Notes: generated by a model from the letters alone, not told the origin. A stretch of 64,000 nt of DNA from Martelella alba (GCF_005217455.1 NZ_SZPQ01000011.1:114472-178471), one strand, 5' to 3'. Counted from the stretch's first letter, positions 36,325 through 45,085 are shown. Numbers and translations are program-made.

Positions 36325-36671
36325 CCTGTTTCTCCTTTTACCGCCCAACAAAAACCCGGGACGGGAAGTCCGGACATTCGATAAGCGAAACGATAGGAGG
36401 AAATTTGGCAAATCGCAATCACAAAACTTGACACAATCCATCGCCGCCGGCGGGCATTCGCCGTCCGGGAAAATGACAATATTGTCATGGGGCGGTCATG
36501 GGCAGGGACGGGTCGCTTTGCCATTCTACTGTTATTCACTGTTATTCATCGCGGCGGGTTCAGGTACCCGCCGCATGGGTCGCGCCATCGCCGCCATATG
36601 GCATTGCCAGGAAACGGGGCGAGCGCGAGAGTGTGATCATGGGCCCGCCAGTCCGGGCATAAGGATAGGCC
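36325..36671. promoter_or_regulatory. Divergent kinase-dipZ region with perfect palindrome and tandem 10-mers
   Basis: No gene is visible in these 347 bp. ATGACAATATTGTCAT (36473-36488) is a perfect 16-bp palindrome. CTGTTATTCA occurs twice in tandem at 36529-36548, one helical turn apart. TTGACA at 36428-36433 could be a -35 box but lacks a good -10 partner. These are candidate operators for dipZ-msrA or the kinase gene; no dedicated regulator gene is adjacent. Confidence 0.5.
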
Positions 36672-38426
36672 GTGTTACTTATTGTTCTTGCATACCTCGG
36701 CGGGATGTTGACCATCGCCAGTCCCTGTATTTTGCCGGTATTGCCGTTTGTGTTCGCCCGTTCCGATCAACCGTTTTCACGCACCGGTCTGCCGTTGTTG
36801 GCGGGAATGGCGCTGACTTTTACCCTGGTGGCCGCCCTGGCGGCGGTGGGCGGCGGTTGGGTGGTGTCGGCGAATCAATATGGCCGGGCTGTTGCGCTTA
36901 TCCTGATGGCGCTGTTTGGCGTAACGCTGCTGTTCCCACGTCTGGCCGATCATCTTATGCGGCCGTTGGTGTCGGCGGGCAATCGGATGAACACGGCGCT
37001 CCTCGGCGCGGGCGGCGGCGGGGCGGCGTCGGTCGGGTCGTCGCTGCTGCTGGGGGTTGCCACCGGGTTGCTCTGGGCGCCTTGCGCCGGTCCGATTCTC
37101 GGTTTGGTGCTAACCGGCGCCGCGCTGCAAGGCGCCAGCGCCGGTTCGACGTTGCTATTGCTGTCCTATGCCGCCGGGGCGGCCACCTCATTGACGCTGG
37201 CGCTGCTTATCGGCGGCAAGGTATTTAGCGTAATGAAACGAAGTCTTGGGGCCGGCGAATGGATTCGGCGCGGTATCGGCGCGGCCATGCTGTTGGGCGT
37301 GGCCGCGATTGGGCTGGGTTACGATACCGGCGTGCTGGCGCGTATTTCCACGGTTTCCACCAGCGGCTTAGAACAAAGGCTGCTCGACAGTCTGGCGTCC
37401 GGCGCCAAAAGCCCGGCACCGCAGGCCGCCGCTGTCTCCTCCCCGGAAGGCGGCGCGACGGCGCTGCCGGATTTGGGGCCCATGCCGTCGCTGGACGGCG
37501 CGGTGCGGTGGCTTAATTCCCCGCCCCTGACCGCGGCCGCGTTACGCGGCAAGGTCGTTCTGGTGGATTTCTGGACCTATTCCTGTATCAATTGCCTGCG
37601 AACGTTGCCCTATATCGAAGCCTGGGCGGCAAAATATCACGATCAAGGGCTGGTGGTTATCGGCGTGCATGCCCCGGAATTCGCTTTTGAGCGCAATATC
37701 GCCAATGTGACGCGGGAAGCCGGTAAATTAGGGATCCATTACCCCATCGCCATTGATAACGACTACCGTATTTGGCGGGCTTTCGATAACCAATACTGGC
37801 CAGCGCATTACTTTATCGATGCCAAAGGGCATATCCGTTACGCGCATTTCGGCGAAGGGGAGTACGGCCGCTCCGAACAGGTCATCCAGCAGTTGTTGCG
37901 CGAGGCGGGCGCGCGCAATGTGAGCGACACCCTCAGCCAGGTTAGCGGACAAGGCGTGGAGCAAGCGGCCGGCGGACTGGCGGATATTTCGCCGGAAACC
38001 TATCTGGGTTACCGGCGTGCGGAAAATTTCGCCTCGCGGGCCATTAACGACGCGCCGGCCGAGTATCACGCGCCGGTCGCGCCGACGACCGATCAGTGGG
38101 GGCTGGAAGGACGTTGGACGGTGGGGCCGGAAAATGTGGCTCTCGATGGCGCCGCCGGCCGTATTCTTTACCGGTTTCATGCCAGGGATTTACATTTGGT
38201 GCTGGGGCCCGGGTCGGACGGTAAACCTGTCCGATTCCATGTGACGCTCGACGGTAAGGCGCCGGGGGATATGCATGGGGTGGATGTCGCGCCCAACGGC
38301 GACGGTACGGTCACCGATCAGCGTTTGTACCAATTGATCCGCTTGAAAAACGGCGATGGCGAACACACTTTCGCCATCAAATTTCTCGATCCCGGCGTGA
38401 CGGCTTACGCCTTTACCTTTGGCTGA
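36672..38426 (+). CDS. dipZ: DipZ-type thiol-disulfide reductase: CcdA membrane domain plus periplasmic thioredoxin-like domain
   Basis: A 584-residue fusion. Residues 1-220 form a CcdA/DsbD-beta-like membrane domain with the redox Cys in ASPCILPVLPF (TM1) and in LWAPCAGPILGL (TM4). Residues about 280-420 form a TlpA/thioredoxin-like domain with the active site TYSCINCLRTLPY. The rest is a beta-rich C-terminal domain (GRILYRFHARDLHLVLGPG) seen in DipZ proteins. Electrons from cytosolic thioredoxin would pass across the membrane to periplasmic targets. The start is a GTG with AAGGA upstream. The exported MsrA gene begins 18 bp downstream, making it the evident client. The symbol follows usual naming for this architecture. 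Confidence 0.88.
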   Translation: MLLIVLAYLGGMLTIASPCILPVLPFVFARSDQPFSRTGLPLLAGMALTFTLVAALAAVGGGWVVSANQYGRAVALILMALFGVTLLFPRLADHLMRPLVSAGNRMNTALLGAGGGGAASVGSSLLLGVATGLLWAPCAGPILGLVLTGAALQGASAGSTLLLLSYAAGAATSLTLALLIGGKVFSVMKRSLGAGEWIRRGIGAAMLLGVAAIGLGYDTGVLARISTVSTSGLEQRLLDSLASGAKSPAPQAAAVSSPEGGATALPDLGPMPSLDGAVRWLNSPPLTAAALRGKVVLVDFWTYSCINCLRTLPYIEAWAAKYHDQGLVVIGVHAPEFAFERNIANVTREAGKLGIHYPIAIDNDYRIWRAFDNQYWPAHYFIDAKGHIRYAHFGEGEYGRSEQVIQQLLREAGARNVSDTLSQVSGQGVEQAAGGLADISPETYLGYRRAENFASRAINDAPAEYHAPVAPTTDQWGLEGRWTVGPENVALDGAAGRILYRFHARDLHLVLGPGSDGKPVRFHVTLDGKAPGDMHGVDVAPNGDGTVTDQRLYQLIRLKNGDGEHTFAIKFLDPGVTAYAFTFG

Positions 38427-38444
38427 TGATAAGCGAGGTCGACG

Positions 38445-39191
38445 ATGACAATCAGATTCTTTACACTCGGCTGGCGGTGGCGTTGCGGACTGCTGGCCGC
38501 CGCCGCGTGGGCGTTACTGTGGGGGGCGGCCTGGTCGCGGGATGCAAGCGACCGGACGGTGGCGATTCCCGCGCCGGTCCGGGACGAGACGCCGGCGACC
38601 GGCCATGATGAAACCGCCGTGTTCGCCGGCGGGTGTTTCTGGGGGGTGCAAGGGGTATTCCAACATGTCAAAGGCGTCACGGATGCCGTGGCCGGGTATA
38701 CCGGCGGCGCGGCGCGCGATGCCTCTTATGCGGCCGTCAGCGGCGGTAATACCGGGCATGCGGAATCGGTGGCGGTGACCTTTGATCCCACGCGAATTTC
38801 TTATGGCGCTTTGCTGCACATCTTTTTTTCCGTCGTCCACGACCCCACCGAGCATGACCGCCAGGGGCCCGATTACGGCAGCCAATATCGGTCGGCCGTG
38901 TTCCCGCAGACCGAAGCGCAACGGCAGGTGGCCCAGGCATATATCCAACAGTTAAACGCCAGCCACCTCTTTAGCGCACCGTTGGCCACCACGGTGGAAA
39001 CCGGCGCGCTATTTTATCCGGCCGAGGCCTATCACCAGAATTATCTGGCCGATCATCCCCAGGCCCCGTACATTGTAATCAATGATTTGCCGAAACTGGC
39101 GCAATTACGCCAAGGGTTCCCCAACCGATACCGTCGGGATCCGGTATTGGTCCGTGTACGGCAAAACGGAGACGTCATACCGGCGCCATAG
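38445..39191 (+). CDS. msrA: Exported peptide methionine-S-sulfoxide reductase MsrA
   Basis: A 248-residue MsrA with an N-terminal hydrophobic segment (about residues 14-31) that should export it or anchor it in the membrane. The catalytic motif GGCFWGVQG places the sulfenic-acid Cys at residue 64; the family segments HAESVAVTFDPTRISY, HDPTEHDRQGPDYGSQYRS and FYPAEAYHQNYL follow. Apart from Cys14 in the signal region it has no other Cys, so no resolving Cys is available and an external thiol donor is required; the adjacent DipZ fits. Cytosolic MsrA proteins lack the leader. The gene is 18 bp after dipZ. Confidence 0.92.
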   Translation: MTIRFFTLGWRWRCGLLAAAAWALLWGAAWSRDASDRTVAIPAPVRDETPATGHDETAVFAGGCFWGVQGVFQHVKGVTDAVAGYTGGAARDASYAAVSGGNTGHAESVAVTFDPTRISYGALLHIFFSVVHDPTEHDRQGPDYGSQYRSAVFPQTEAQRQVAQAYIQQLNASHLFSAPLATTVETGALFYPAEAYHQNYLADHPQAPYIVINDLPKLAQLRQGFPNRYRRDPVLVRVRQNGDVIPAP

Positions 39192-39312
39192 CCCGGCATA
39201 CGCGCGGTAATGGCGGGTAGGGTAAATATTCCTTGAACGAAAGCGCTACCGGCGAAAGCGTTCCACCGGCAAACGGGCGGGGAAGATTGATACTTCGAAG
39301 GCTTCGGGTTGT

Positions 39313-39481
39313 ATCACGGCGGCAAGGGAGTGACGCATTCGCCGACATTGAAGTCGAACCATCAGCGGCGGGACGCCGGCGAGAGACAGGATGTCTCGCA
39401 TGCCTCCCCAGACGCATAGATCACCATGTGACCGGGGTGAGCGAACGCAGCCAACAAAGAGGCGGCTTGAAGTATGACGAA
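39313..39481 (+). repeat. Dispersed enterobacterial-type repeat, copy 2
   Basis: The end at 39453-39481 matches copy 1 (29027-29055, inverted) at 26 of 29 positions. The part GGTGAGCGAACGCAGCCAAC just before it is familiar from dispersed repeats of Yersinia, Serratia and Sodalis relatives, as is GGCGGCAAGGGAGTGA near 39332. The whole 39192-39628 interval has no convincing gene. The left limit is uncertain. It sits 120 bp past msrA. Confidence 0.6.
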
Positions 39482-39628
39482 TAGATATATATTTATGAGG
39501 CTCGTGGGCGATATATTATACGGCGTACTGGCGGTGATGTGATCTATTAAGCCGGGATATTTTCAGAGAATTGAATACGTCATCTTCACATGGGGTCGGG
39601 GTATATCGCTCCGGCCCCGATATCTCAA

Positions 39629-39757
39629 TTATTTTCTTTTTTTATCATTCGGTTGCATATTGGTTGCTGCGGGCTTTGCACCGGGAGCGGTCTTGGGATT
39701 TTTTTGTGTATTACCATTTACAGCGGCCGATTTGCTGTTTTTGTCATTCATGGACAT
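39629..39757 (-). CDS. Putative small basic hydrophilic protein, unknown function
   Basis: A 42-residue reading frame rich in Lys, Asn, Ala and Pro (starts MSMNDKNSKSAAVNGNTQ and ends QPNDKKRK). The ATG has AAGG eight bases upstream. It has no hydrophobic segment and no cysteine; such composition is seen in small stress-related or intrinsically disordered proteins. It lies in an AT-rich island (39.48-39.9 kb) between a repeat and gcd. Two overlapping plus-strand frames exist but look less protein-like. I do not recognise a family; reality as a gene is uncertain. Confidence 0.4.
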   Translation of the reverse strand: MSMNDKNSKSAAVNGNTQKNPKTAPGAKPAATNMQPNDKKRK

Positions 39758-40171
39758 ACTATTTGCCTTGTTGGAAAAACGTCCGGTATTGGATCGTTTC
39801 GCAGGGGCTATCATGAGCCTCTGAAAAATAAATTCAAGGGCTATAACAGGGTGGACGACATTATTTTTCGCCTTTTGCGAATTATCTGAAAGGCAAGATA
39901 ACCGACCTGACATTCGATGGGGCGGCAGTGGCATTTTGCTGAAAATACGCCGGCCAATGGCTTTAGGCCATTAAGCCTCGGCGGCGCCGGTTCGCGGCGT
40001 ACCGCTCATGATATCGCGCTGTTTCAGGCATCGCCCGTCTCAGGCGGGATCAGGAAACGCGGCAGGATGAAAAAGTGACTCTATACTTTGAAATGATTTG
40101 ATTTCAATATCAATAGTTGACGTTGTGAACAGAAAGCGTTGCGAGAGCCATGAAAATTCAAGGTGCGACAG
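39758..40171. other. Gene-free interval upstream of gcd
   Basis: These 414 bp hold no convincing gene. AATGGC (39956-39961) can pair with GCCATT (39967-39972) as a small hairpin. TATACT at 40082-40087 is a possible -10 box about 90 bp before gcd, with no good -35 partner. The left part is AT-rich like the small frame beside it. Confidence 0.3.
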
Positions 40172-42568
40172 ATGCAAAATCGGGGACGGGGAGCACGATT
40201 TCTTAACATTATCACGGTGTTGTTTGCCGTATTGAGTGGTGGTTATCTTTTCATCGGCGGTATCTGGCTGATTGCGTTGCGAGGGTCGTGGTATTACCTT
40301 ATCGCCGGAGCGGTGATGCTGGCCACCGCCTGGCTGTTATACCTTCGACGCCCGCTTGCGCTGTGGCTTTATGCGGTATTCCTGCTCGGCACCGTGGCCT
40401 GGTCGTTGTGGGAGGTCGGCTCTGATTTCTGGGCGCTGACGCCCCGCCTGGACGTGACCTTCTTCTTTGGCCTATGGCTTACGCTGCCATTTATCCATCG
40501 TCGCCCGCGGGTTAAAAACAATATGGCGCGCGGCGCGCTGTCCACCACGCTGCTGATTACCGCGCTGGTATTGGTGTACGCGGTTTTCAATGATCCGCAA
40601 CAGATTAACGGCGTGCTGAGCGCCGATGCGCCTACCGTCGAGGCGGCGGCGAGCGGTCGTCAAACCAATGGCATCCCCGATGGCGATTGGCCTGCCTACG
40701 GCCGTACCCAGGAAGGCGTGCGTTACTCGCCGCTGACGCAGATCAATGATAAAAACGTCGGGCATTTGAAAGAAGCCTGGATTTTTCGCACCGGCGACAT
40801 GAAGACCGCCTCGGATCCGGTGGAAATCACCGATGAGGTCACGCCCATCAAGATCCGCGACACGCTGTATCTGTGTACGCCTCACCAGCGGCTATTCGCC
40901 CTCGACGCCGCGACCGGCAAAGAAAAATGGCGATTCGATCCGGGGCTGAAAACCGAGCCGTCTTTCCAGCACACGACCTGCCGCGGCGTGTCCTACCATG
41001 AAACGCCCGCGGCGCGGACCGCATCCGCCGGTACGCCTTTGGCCTTATGCGCCCGACGGGTTCTGCTACCGGTCAATGACGGCAATCTCTATGCGCTGGA
41101 TGCCGACAGCGGTAAGCCCTGTCCCGATTTCGGCGAGAACGGCAAGCTGAATTTGCAAAACAATATGCCCAATGCCAAGGCCGGCGCCTACGAACCCACT
41201 TCGCCGCCCATCGTCACCGATTCAGTGATTGTGGTTGCCGGCGCGGTTACGGATAACTATTCGACGCGGGAACCTTCCGGGGTGATCCGCGGATTCGATA
41301 TCAATAGCGGAAAATTGCTCTGGGCCTTCGATCCCGGCAGTCACGATCCCAATATCCTACCCCAGGGACGGCAACTCTATACCGCCAATTCGCCCAATTC
41401 ATGGGCCCCGGCCGCCTATGATGCGCGGCTGAACCTGGTGTATTTGCCCATGGGGGTGGAAACGCCCGATATCTGGGGCGGCAACCGGACCCCGGACATG
41501 GAACGTTATGCCAGCGGACTACTGGCGCTAAACGCCACCACCGGCAAACTGGCCTGGTTCTACCAGACGGTTCACCATGATCTGTGGGATATGGACGTGC
41601 CGGCCCAGCCGACCCTGGCGGATGCCATTGATGCGAATGGCAATAACGTACCGGCCATTTATATTCCAACCAAAACCGGCGATATTTTCGTGCTTGACCG
41701 GCGGACCGGCAAGCCAATCGTCCCGGTCACCGAAACGCCGGTTCCCCAGGGGGCGGTCAAAGGGGATCATCTTTCGCCCACCCAGCCATATTCCGCCTTG
41801 TCGTTCCGGCCGAAAAATCCTCTCTCCGGCAAGGATATGTGGGGCGCCACACTGTATGATCAGTTGATGTGCCGGGTCATGTTTCACCGTCTGCGATATG
41901 CGGGGCCGTTCACGCCGCCGTCCGAACAGGGTACGCTGGTATTTCCCGGTAATCTCGGTATGTTCGAATGGGGCGGTATTTCGGTGGATAACGGACGTCA
42001 GGTGGCGGTGCTCAACCCGATGGCGCTGCCGTTCGTATCCCGATTGATTCCGCGCGGGGCGGGCAATCCCATGGAACCGAATGCGCAAACCGGCGGGGGT
42101 TCCGAGGCGGGTATCCAGCCGCAATACGGCGTGCCCTTCGGCGTTACGCTCAACCCGTTCCTCTCGCCGCTGGGATTGCCGTGCAAACAGCCGGCCTGGG
42201 GCTACATCGCCGCCCTTGATTTGAAAACCAATCAGGTGGTTTGGAAAAAACGGTTAGGAACCGTACGCGACAGTTCGCCCCTGCCGTTGCCGTTTAAGCT
42301 GGGTATGCCGATGCTGGGCGGGCCGATCTCGACCGCCGGCAATGTCGCTTTTATCGCGGCCACGGCGGATAATTATCTGCGTGCCTTCAGCGTCAGTAAC
42401 GGCGAGATGTTGTGGCAGACAAGGTTGCCGGCCGGCGGACAGGCGACGCCGATGACTTACGAGGTCAACGGCAGGCAATATGTCGTGATCGCCGCCGGCG
42501 GCCATGGTTCTTTCGGTACCAAGCTCGGCGATTATATTATCGCCTATGCGTTGCCGGACAAGACATAG
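40172..42568 (+). CDS. gcd: Membrane-bound PQQ-dependent glucose dehydrogenase
   Basis: Oxidises D-glucose to glucono-lactone in the periplasm and passes electrons to ubiquinone. About 798 residues: five N-terminal membrane helices (residues 10-140, with GSWYYLIAGAVMLATAWLL), then an eight-bladed PQQ propeller. Near-identical stretches to E. coli Gcd include DWPAYGRTQEGVRYSPLTQI, FQHTTCRGVSYHE, NSPNSWAPAAYDARL, YQTVHHDLWDMDVPAQPTL and GHGSFGTKLGDYI. I chose the ATG at 40172 because AAGG lies eight bases upstream; a GTG at 40163 is the alternative. It works as holoenzyme only with PQQ, and no pqq genes lie in the window. Confidence 0.95.
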   Translation: MQNRGRGARFLNIITVLFAVLSGGYLFIGGIWLIALRGSWYYLIAGAVMLATAWLLYLRRPLALWLYAVFLLGTVAWSLWEVGSDFWALTPRLDVTFFFGLWLTLPFIHRRPRVKNNMARGALSTTLLITALVLVYAVFNDPQQINGVLSADAPTVEAAASGRQTNGIPDGDWPAYGRTQEGVRYSPLTQINDKNVGHLKEAWIFRTGDMKTASDPVEITDEVTPIKIRDTLYLCTPHQRLFALDAATGKEKWRFDPGLKTEPSFQHTTCRGVSYHETPAARTASAGTPLALCARRVLLPVNDGNLYALDADSGKPCPDFGENGKLNLQNNMPNAKAGAYEPTSPPIVTDSVIVVAGAVTDNYSTREPSGVIRGFDINSGKLLWAFDPGSHDPNILPQGRQLYTANSPNSWAPAAYDARLNLVYLPMGVETPDIWGGNRTPDMERYASGLLALNATTGKLAWFYQTVHHDLWDMDVPAQPTLADAIDANGNNVPAIYIPTKTGDIFVLDRRTGKPIVPVTETPVPQGAVKGDHLSPTQPYSALSFRPKNPLSGKDMWGATLYDQLMCRVMFHRLRYAGPFTPPSEQGTLVFPGNLGMFEWGGISVDNGRQVAVLNPMALPFVSRLIPRGAGNPMEPNAQTGGGSEAGIQPQYGVPFGVTLNPFLSPLGLPCKQPAWGYIAALDLKTNQVVWKKRLGTVRDSSPLPLPFKLGMPMLGGPISTAGNVAFIAATADNYLRAFSVSNGEMLWQTRLPAGGQATPMTYEVNGRQYVVIAAGGHGSFGTKLGDYIIAYALPDKT

Positions 42569-42793
42569 CCCAGGGCCGCGCCACCGCCAGAATGGCTTGG
42601 CGCGGTTCTGCCGCCGACCGCCGGCTCAACGCCGAAGCCCGCCCATGGGGGGAGTCAATGCCCGGGCCGGTTTGTGGCTTTTCCTGCGGCGATGCCGCGC
42701 AAAGTAGGCTATTAGTGAAGTTCCTCGAATTTTCCGCCCAGGTTAACGTGATAATAACATTGATTACCTTCATTTTTAGGCGGAACTACATTG

Positions 42794-43720
42794 ATGGATA
42801 ATCAACGTCTGGCTGAATTTTTGAGCGTTTTCAACGAAGTGGCGCGAGAGGGCAGTTTTTCGGGCGCCGCCAGGCGCCGCGGCGTTACCCCCTCGTCGGT
42901 CATCCGGCAAATCGATGCGCTGGAAGCCAGCCTGGGGGCGACCTTGTTTATTCGTTCCACCCGATCATTGGTGTTGACGGACATTGGTCAGGCGCTATTA
43001 GTGCGCGCCCGGCGAATTTTAGGCGAGCTTGAGGACGCGCGTCGGGAGATTACCGATATGCAGGACGATGTGGCCGGATCGTTGCGCATCGCTTCGGTTC
43101 CCGCTTTCGGGCGGTATTATGTTCTGCCGGTGGTTTCACGCCTGTTAGCCCGTTACTCCCGGCTACGGATCGAACTGGATTTAACGGAACGTCCCATTGA
43201 CCCGGTGGACGGGCGACTGGATGCGGCGATATGCATCGGCGAGCCGGGGGAAGGGGGACCGGCGGCGGCGCGTATTGCCGTCGAAACCCGGATGCTGTGC
43301 GCCAGCCCGTCTTACCTGGCGCGGCATAGCGCGCCGTCCTCGCCGGAAGAACTGGCGGAGCATTGCCTGTTGGACAGGATGCACGGGGTCGATCTTCTGG
43401 GCTGGGCGTCCATCCTGGGCGCGCCGCTCGCTGAGCGGCCGGTCCTGTCGGTATTCAGTTGCGACGATATCGACACGCTGCGGGCGGCGGCGGTGGCCGG
43501 CGTCGGCATCGGCTATCTGCCGGATTGGGCGGTCGGCGCGGATATCGCCGGCGGCAGGCTGGTCCGGCTAATGCCGGAATATTCCGGACAGTTTTCCCGT
43601 CGGCGGGGCATCTATCTGCTGCGCGCGCCCTTGCCGCCGTCGGGCCCGCTGCGCGTCTTCACCGATGCCTTGCGCCGGAGTATTGGCAATCCGCCGAGCT
43701 GGACACAGGTTAACGCCTGA
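42794..43720 (+). CDS. LysR-family transcriptional regulator
   Basis: A 308-residue LysR regulator. The winged helix-turn-helix is at residues 1-60 (FSGAARRRGVTPSSVIRQID, then LEASLGATLFIRSTRSLVLT), and the effector-binding domain starts near residue 90 (GSLRIASVPAFGRYYVLPVV). It belongs by look to the CrgA/DmlR-like group that controls single-substrate oxidoreductases. The ATG at 42794 is preferred over a TTG three bases earlier; the Shine-Dalgarno is weak (AGGCGGA). It is separated from gcd by 225 bp on the same strand and no divergent target gene is adjacent, so the target is unknown. Confidence 0.9.
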   Translation: MDNQRLAEFLSVFNEVAREGSFSGAARRRGVTPSSVIRQIDALEASLGATLFIRSTRSLVLTDIGQALLVRARRILGELEDARREITDMQDDVAGSLRIASVPAFGRYYVLPVVSRLLARYSRLRIELDLTERPIDPVDGRLDAAICIGEPGEGGPAAARIAVETRMLCASPSYLARHSAPSSPEELAEHCLLDRMHGVDLLGWASILGAPLAERPVLSVFSCDDIDTLRAAAVAGVGIGYLPDWAVGADIAGGRLVRLMPEYSGQFSRRRGIYLLRAPLPPSGPLRVFTDALRRSIGNPPSWTQVNA

Positions 43721-43762
43721 TACGACAGGCGCATCGACCAGGTATGTCGATCCGTGTGAAAG

Positions 43763-43771
43763 TGCTATACT
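43763..43771 (+). promoter_or_regulatory. Extended -10 promoter candidate for mltB
   Basis: TGCTATACT (43763-43771) is an extended -10 element (TGn plus TATACT) with no convincing -35 box. It would give an untranslated leader of about 175 bases before mltB, which includes the strong hairpin at 43866-43901. Confidence 0.5.
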
Positions 43772-43865
43772 CGCCAGACTTCCCGTTGGCTCCTTGATGG
43801 CCGCGTTGGCGCTTGCCGCCGCGCCGCCACTGGAGGCCAGCGTGTTTGTCTGTTATTTACCGGTT

Positions 43866-43901
43866 CCGGGCGCGGCGTTTTTGGGGTTTGTTCGCGCCCG
43901 G
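43866..43901 (+). other. Strong hairpin in the mltB leader
   Basis: CCGGGCGCG (43866-43874) pairs perfectly over 9 bp with CGCGCCCGG (43893-43901); the 18-base loop is T/G-rich. No T-run follows the stem, so it is not a standard terminator. It lies 50 bp before the mltB ATG and could affect translation or message stability. It may also be the terminator of the upstream LysR gene. Confidence 0.45.
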
Positions 43902-43951
43902 CGATGATTTACCCTATCTGACATATTTAATTGGCTGGTTTTGGATAACTG

Positions 43952-45049
43952 ATGCGTTACCTGGCTGTTGTACTTCCTTTGATGATGCTTCTTTCCGCCT
44001 GTAGCAGTAAACCGCAACCAACCCCTGGCCAGGAGACGCTCAACGCGCCGGCCTCCGGTGGATTCCTGCTGCAGCCTGACCATGTCGGCGCGGCGCAAAC
44101 GGGTGATTTTGCCGCCGACCCGGCCGTTGACCGCTTCGTGGACAAAATGGTCCGGGAACACGGTTTCGACCGCCAGCAATTGCACGACGTGCTGGCGCAA
44201 ACCCGGCGCCTTGACTGGGTCCTGGACTTGATGGACCGTCAGGCGCCGATATCCTTGCCGCCGACCGGGCCAAACGGCGCCTGGATCCGCTATCGCAATA
44301 AATTCATCACCCCCGGCAATGTGCAAAACGGCGTGGCGTTCTGGGATCAGTATCAGGATGCCTTGCAACGGGCCTGGGAAGTGTATGGCGTATCCCCGGA
44401 AATCATTGTCGGCATTATCGGCGTGGAAACCCGTTGGGGGAGGGTTATGGGCAAAACCCGGATTATCGACGCCCTGGCCACGCTGGCGTTCGACTATCCC
44501 CGCCGAAGCGACTATTTCACCGGCGAGCTGGAAACTTTCTTACTGATGGCGCGCAGTGAAGGGGATGACCCGCTGTCCCTGCGGGGGTCTTATGCCGGCG
44601 CCATGGGCTACGGCCAGTTTATGCCGTCATCGTTCAAAGCCTACGCGGTGGATTTCGACGGCGACGGTCATGTCAATCTCTGGGATCCTGTGGACGCCAT
44701 CGGCAGCGTGGCCAATTACTTCAAGGCCCACGGTTGGGTCAAGGGCGGCGCGGTAGCGGTACCGGCGCAGGGTCAGGCGCCCTTCCTGGCGCAGGGGTAT
44801 AATACCCGCTATCCTGTCGCCACGCTGACGGCGGCCGGGCTGAGTCCGCGAGGATCGCTGCAGGGCAATGACGACGCCAGCCTGTTGCGGCTGGACATGG
44901 GCAACTATTACCAATACTGGTTCGGCTTGCCGAATTTCTTCGTGATCACGCGTTATAACCATAGCACCCAGTACGCCATGGCGGTATGGCAACTGGGCGA
45001 GGCGGTGAGCCGGGCGCGACAGGGCAATATGCTGCTGACATCCGGTTAG
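43952..45049 (+). CDS. mltB: Membrane-bound lytic murein transglycosylase B
   Basis: Outer-membrane lipoprotein that cleaves peptidoglycan to anhydro-muropeptides; 365 residues like E. coli MltB. The signal MRYLAVVLPLMMLLSAC ends in a lipobox. The catalytic Glu lies in IIGIVGVE-like IVGIIGVETRWGRVMGKTR near residue 155. GAMGYGQFMPSSFKAYAVDF and the EF-hand-like DFDGDGHVNLWDP follow, the latter matching the calcium site of Slt35, and NYYQYWFGLPNFFVITRYNH is at the C-terminus. The ribosome signal is weak (GGAT). Confidence 0.95.
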   Translation: MRYLAVVLPLMMLLSACSSKPQPTPGQETLNAPASGGFLLQPDHVGAAQTGDFAADPAVDRFVDKMVREHGFDRQQLHDVLAQTRRLDWVLDLMDRQAPISLPPTGPNGAWIRYRNKFITPGNVQNGVAFWDQYQDALQRAWEVYGVSPEIIVGIIGVETRWGRVMGKTRIIDALATLAFDYPRRSDYFTGELETFLLMARSEGDDPLSLRGSYAGAMGYGQFMPSSFKAYAVDFDGDGHVNLWDPVDAIGSVANYFKAHGWVKGGAVAVPAQGQAPFLAQGYNTRYPVATLTAAGLSPRGSLQGNDDASLLRLDMGNYYQYWFGLPNFFVITRYNHSTQYAMAVWQLGEAVSRARQGNMLLTSG

Positions 45050-45085
45050 CGGCATTAGCCCCGCGGGCCAATGCCGCCCGGGCGC

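Noticed and set aside
39571..39889. Two overlapping plus-strand frames of 81 and 99 codons upstream of gcd
   Set aside because: They are rich in Cys, Trp and Phe, lack good ribosome signals and overlap the better minus-strand candidate at 39629-39757.
43797..43907. Short frame starting MAALALAAAPPLEASV in the mltB leader as a possible leader peptide
   Set aside because: No Shine-Dalgarno sequence precedes it and it runs through the 9-bp hairpin, whose pairing explains the sequence better.
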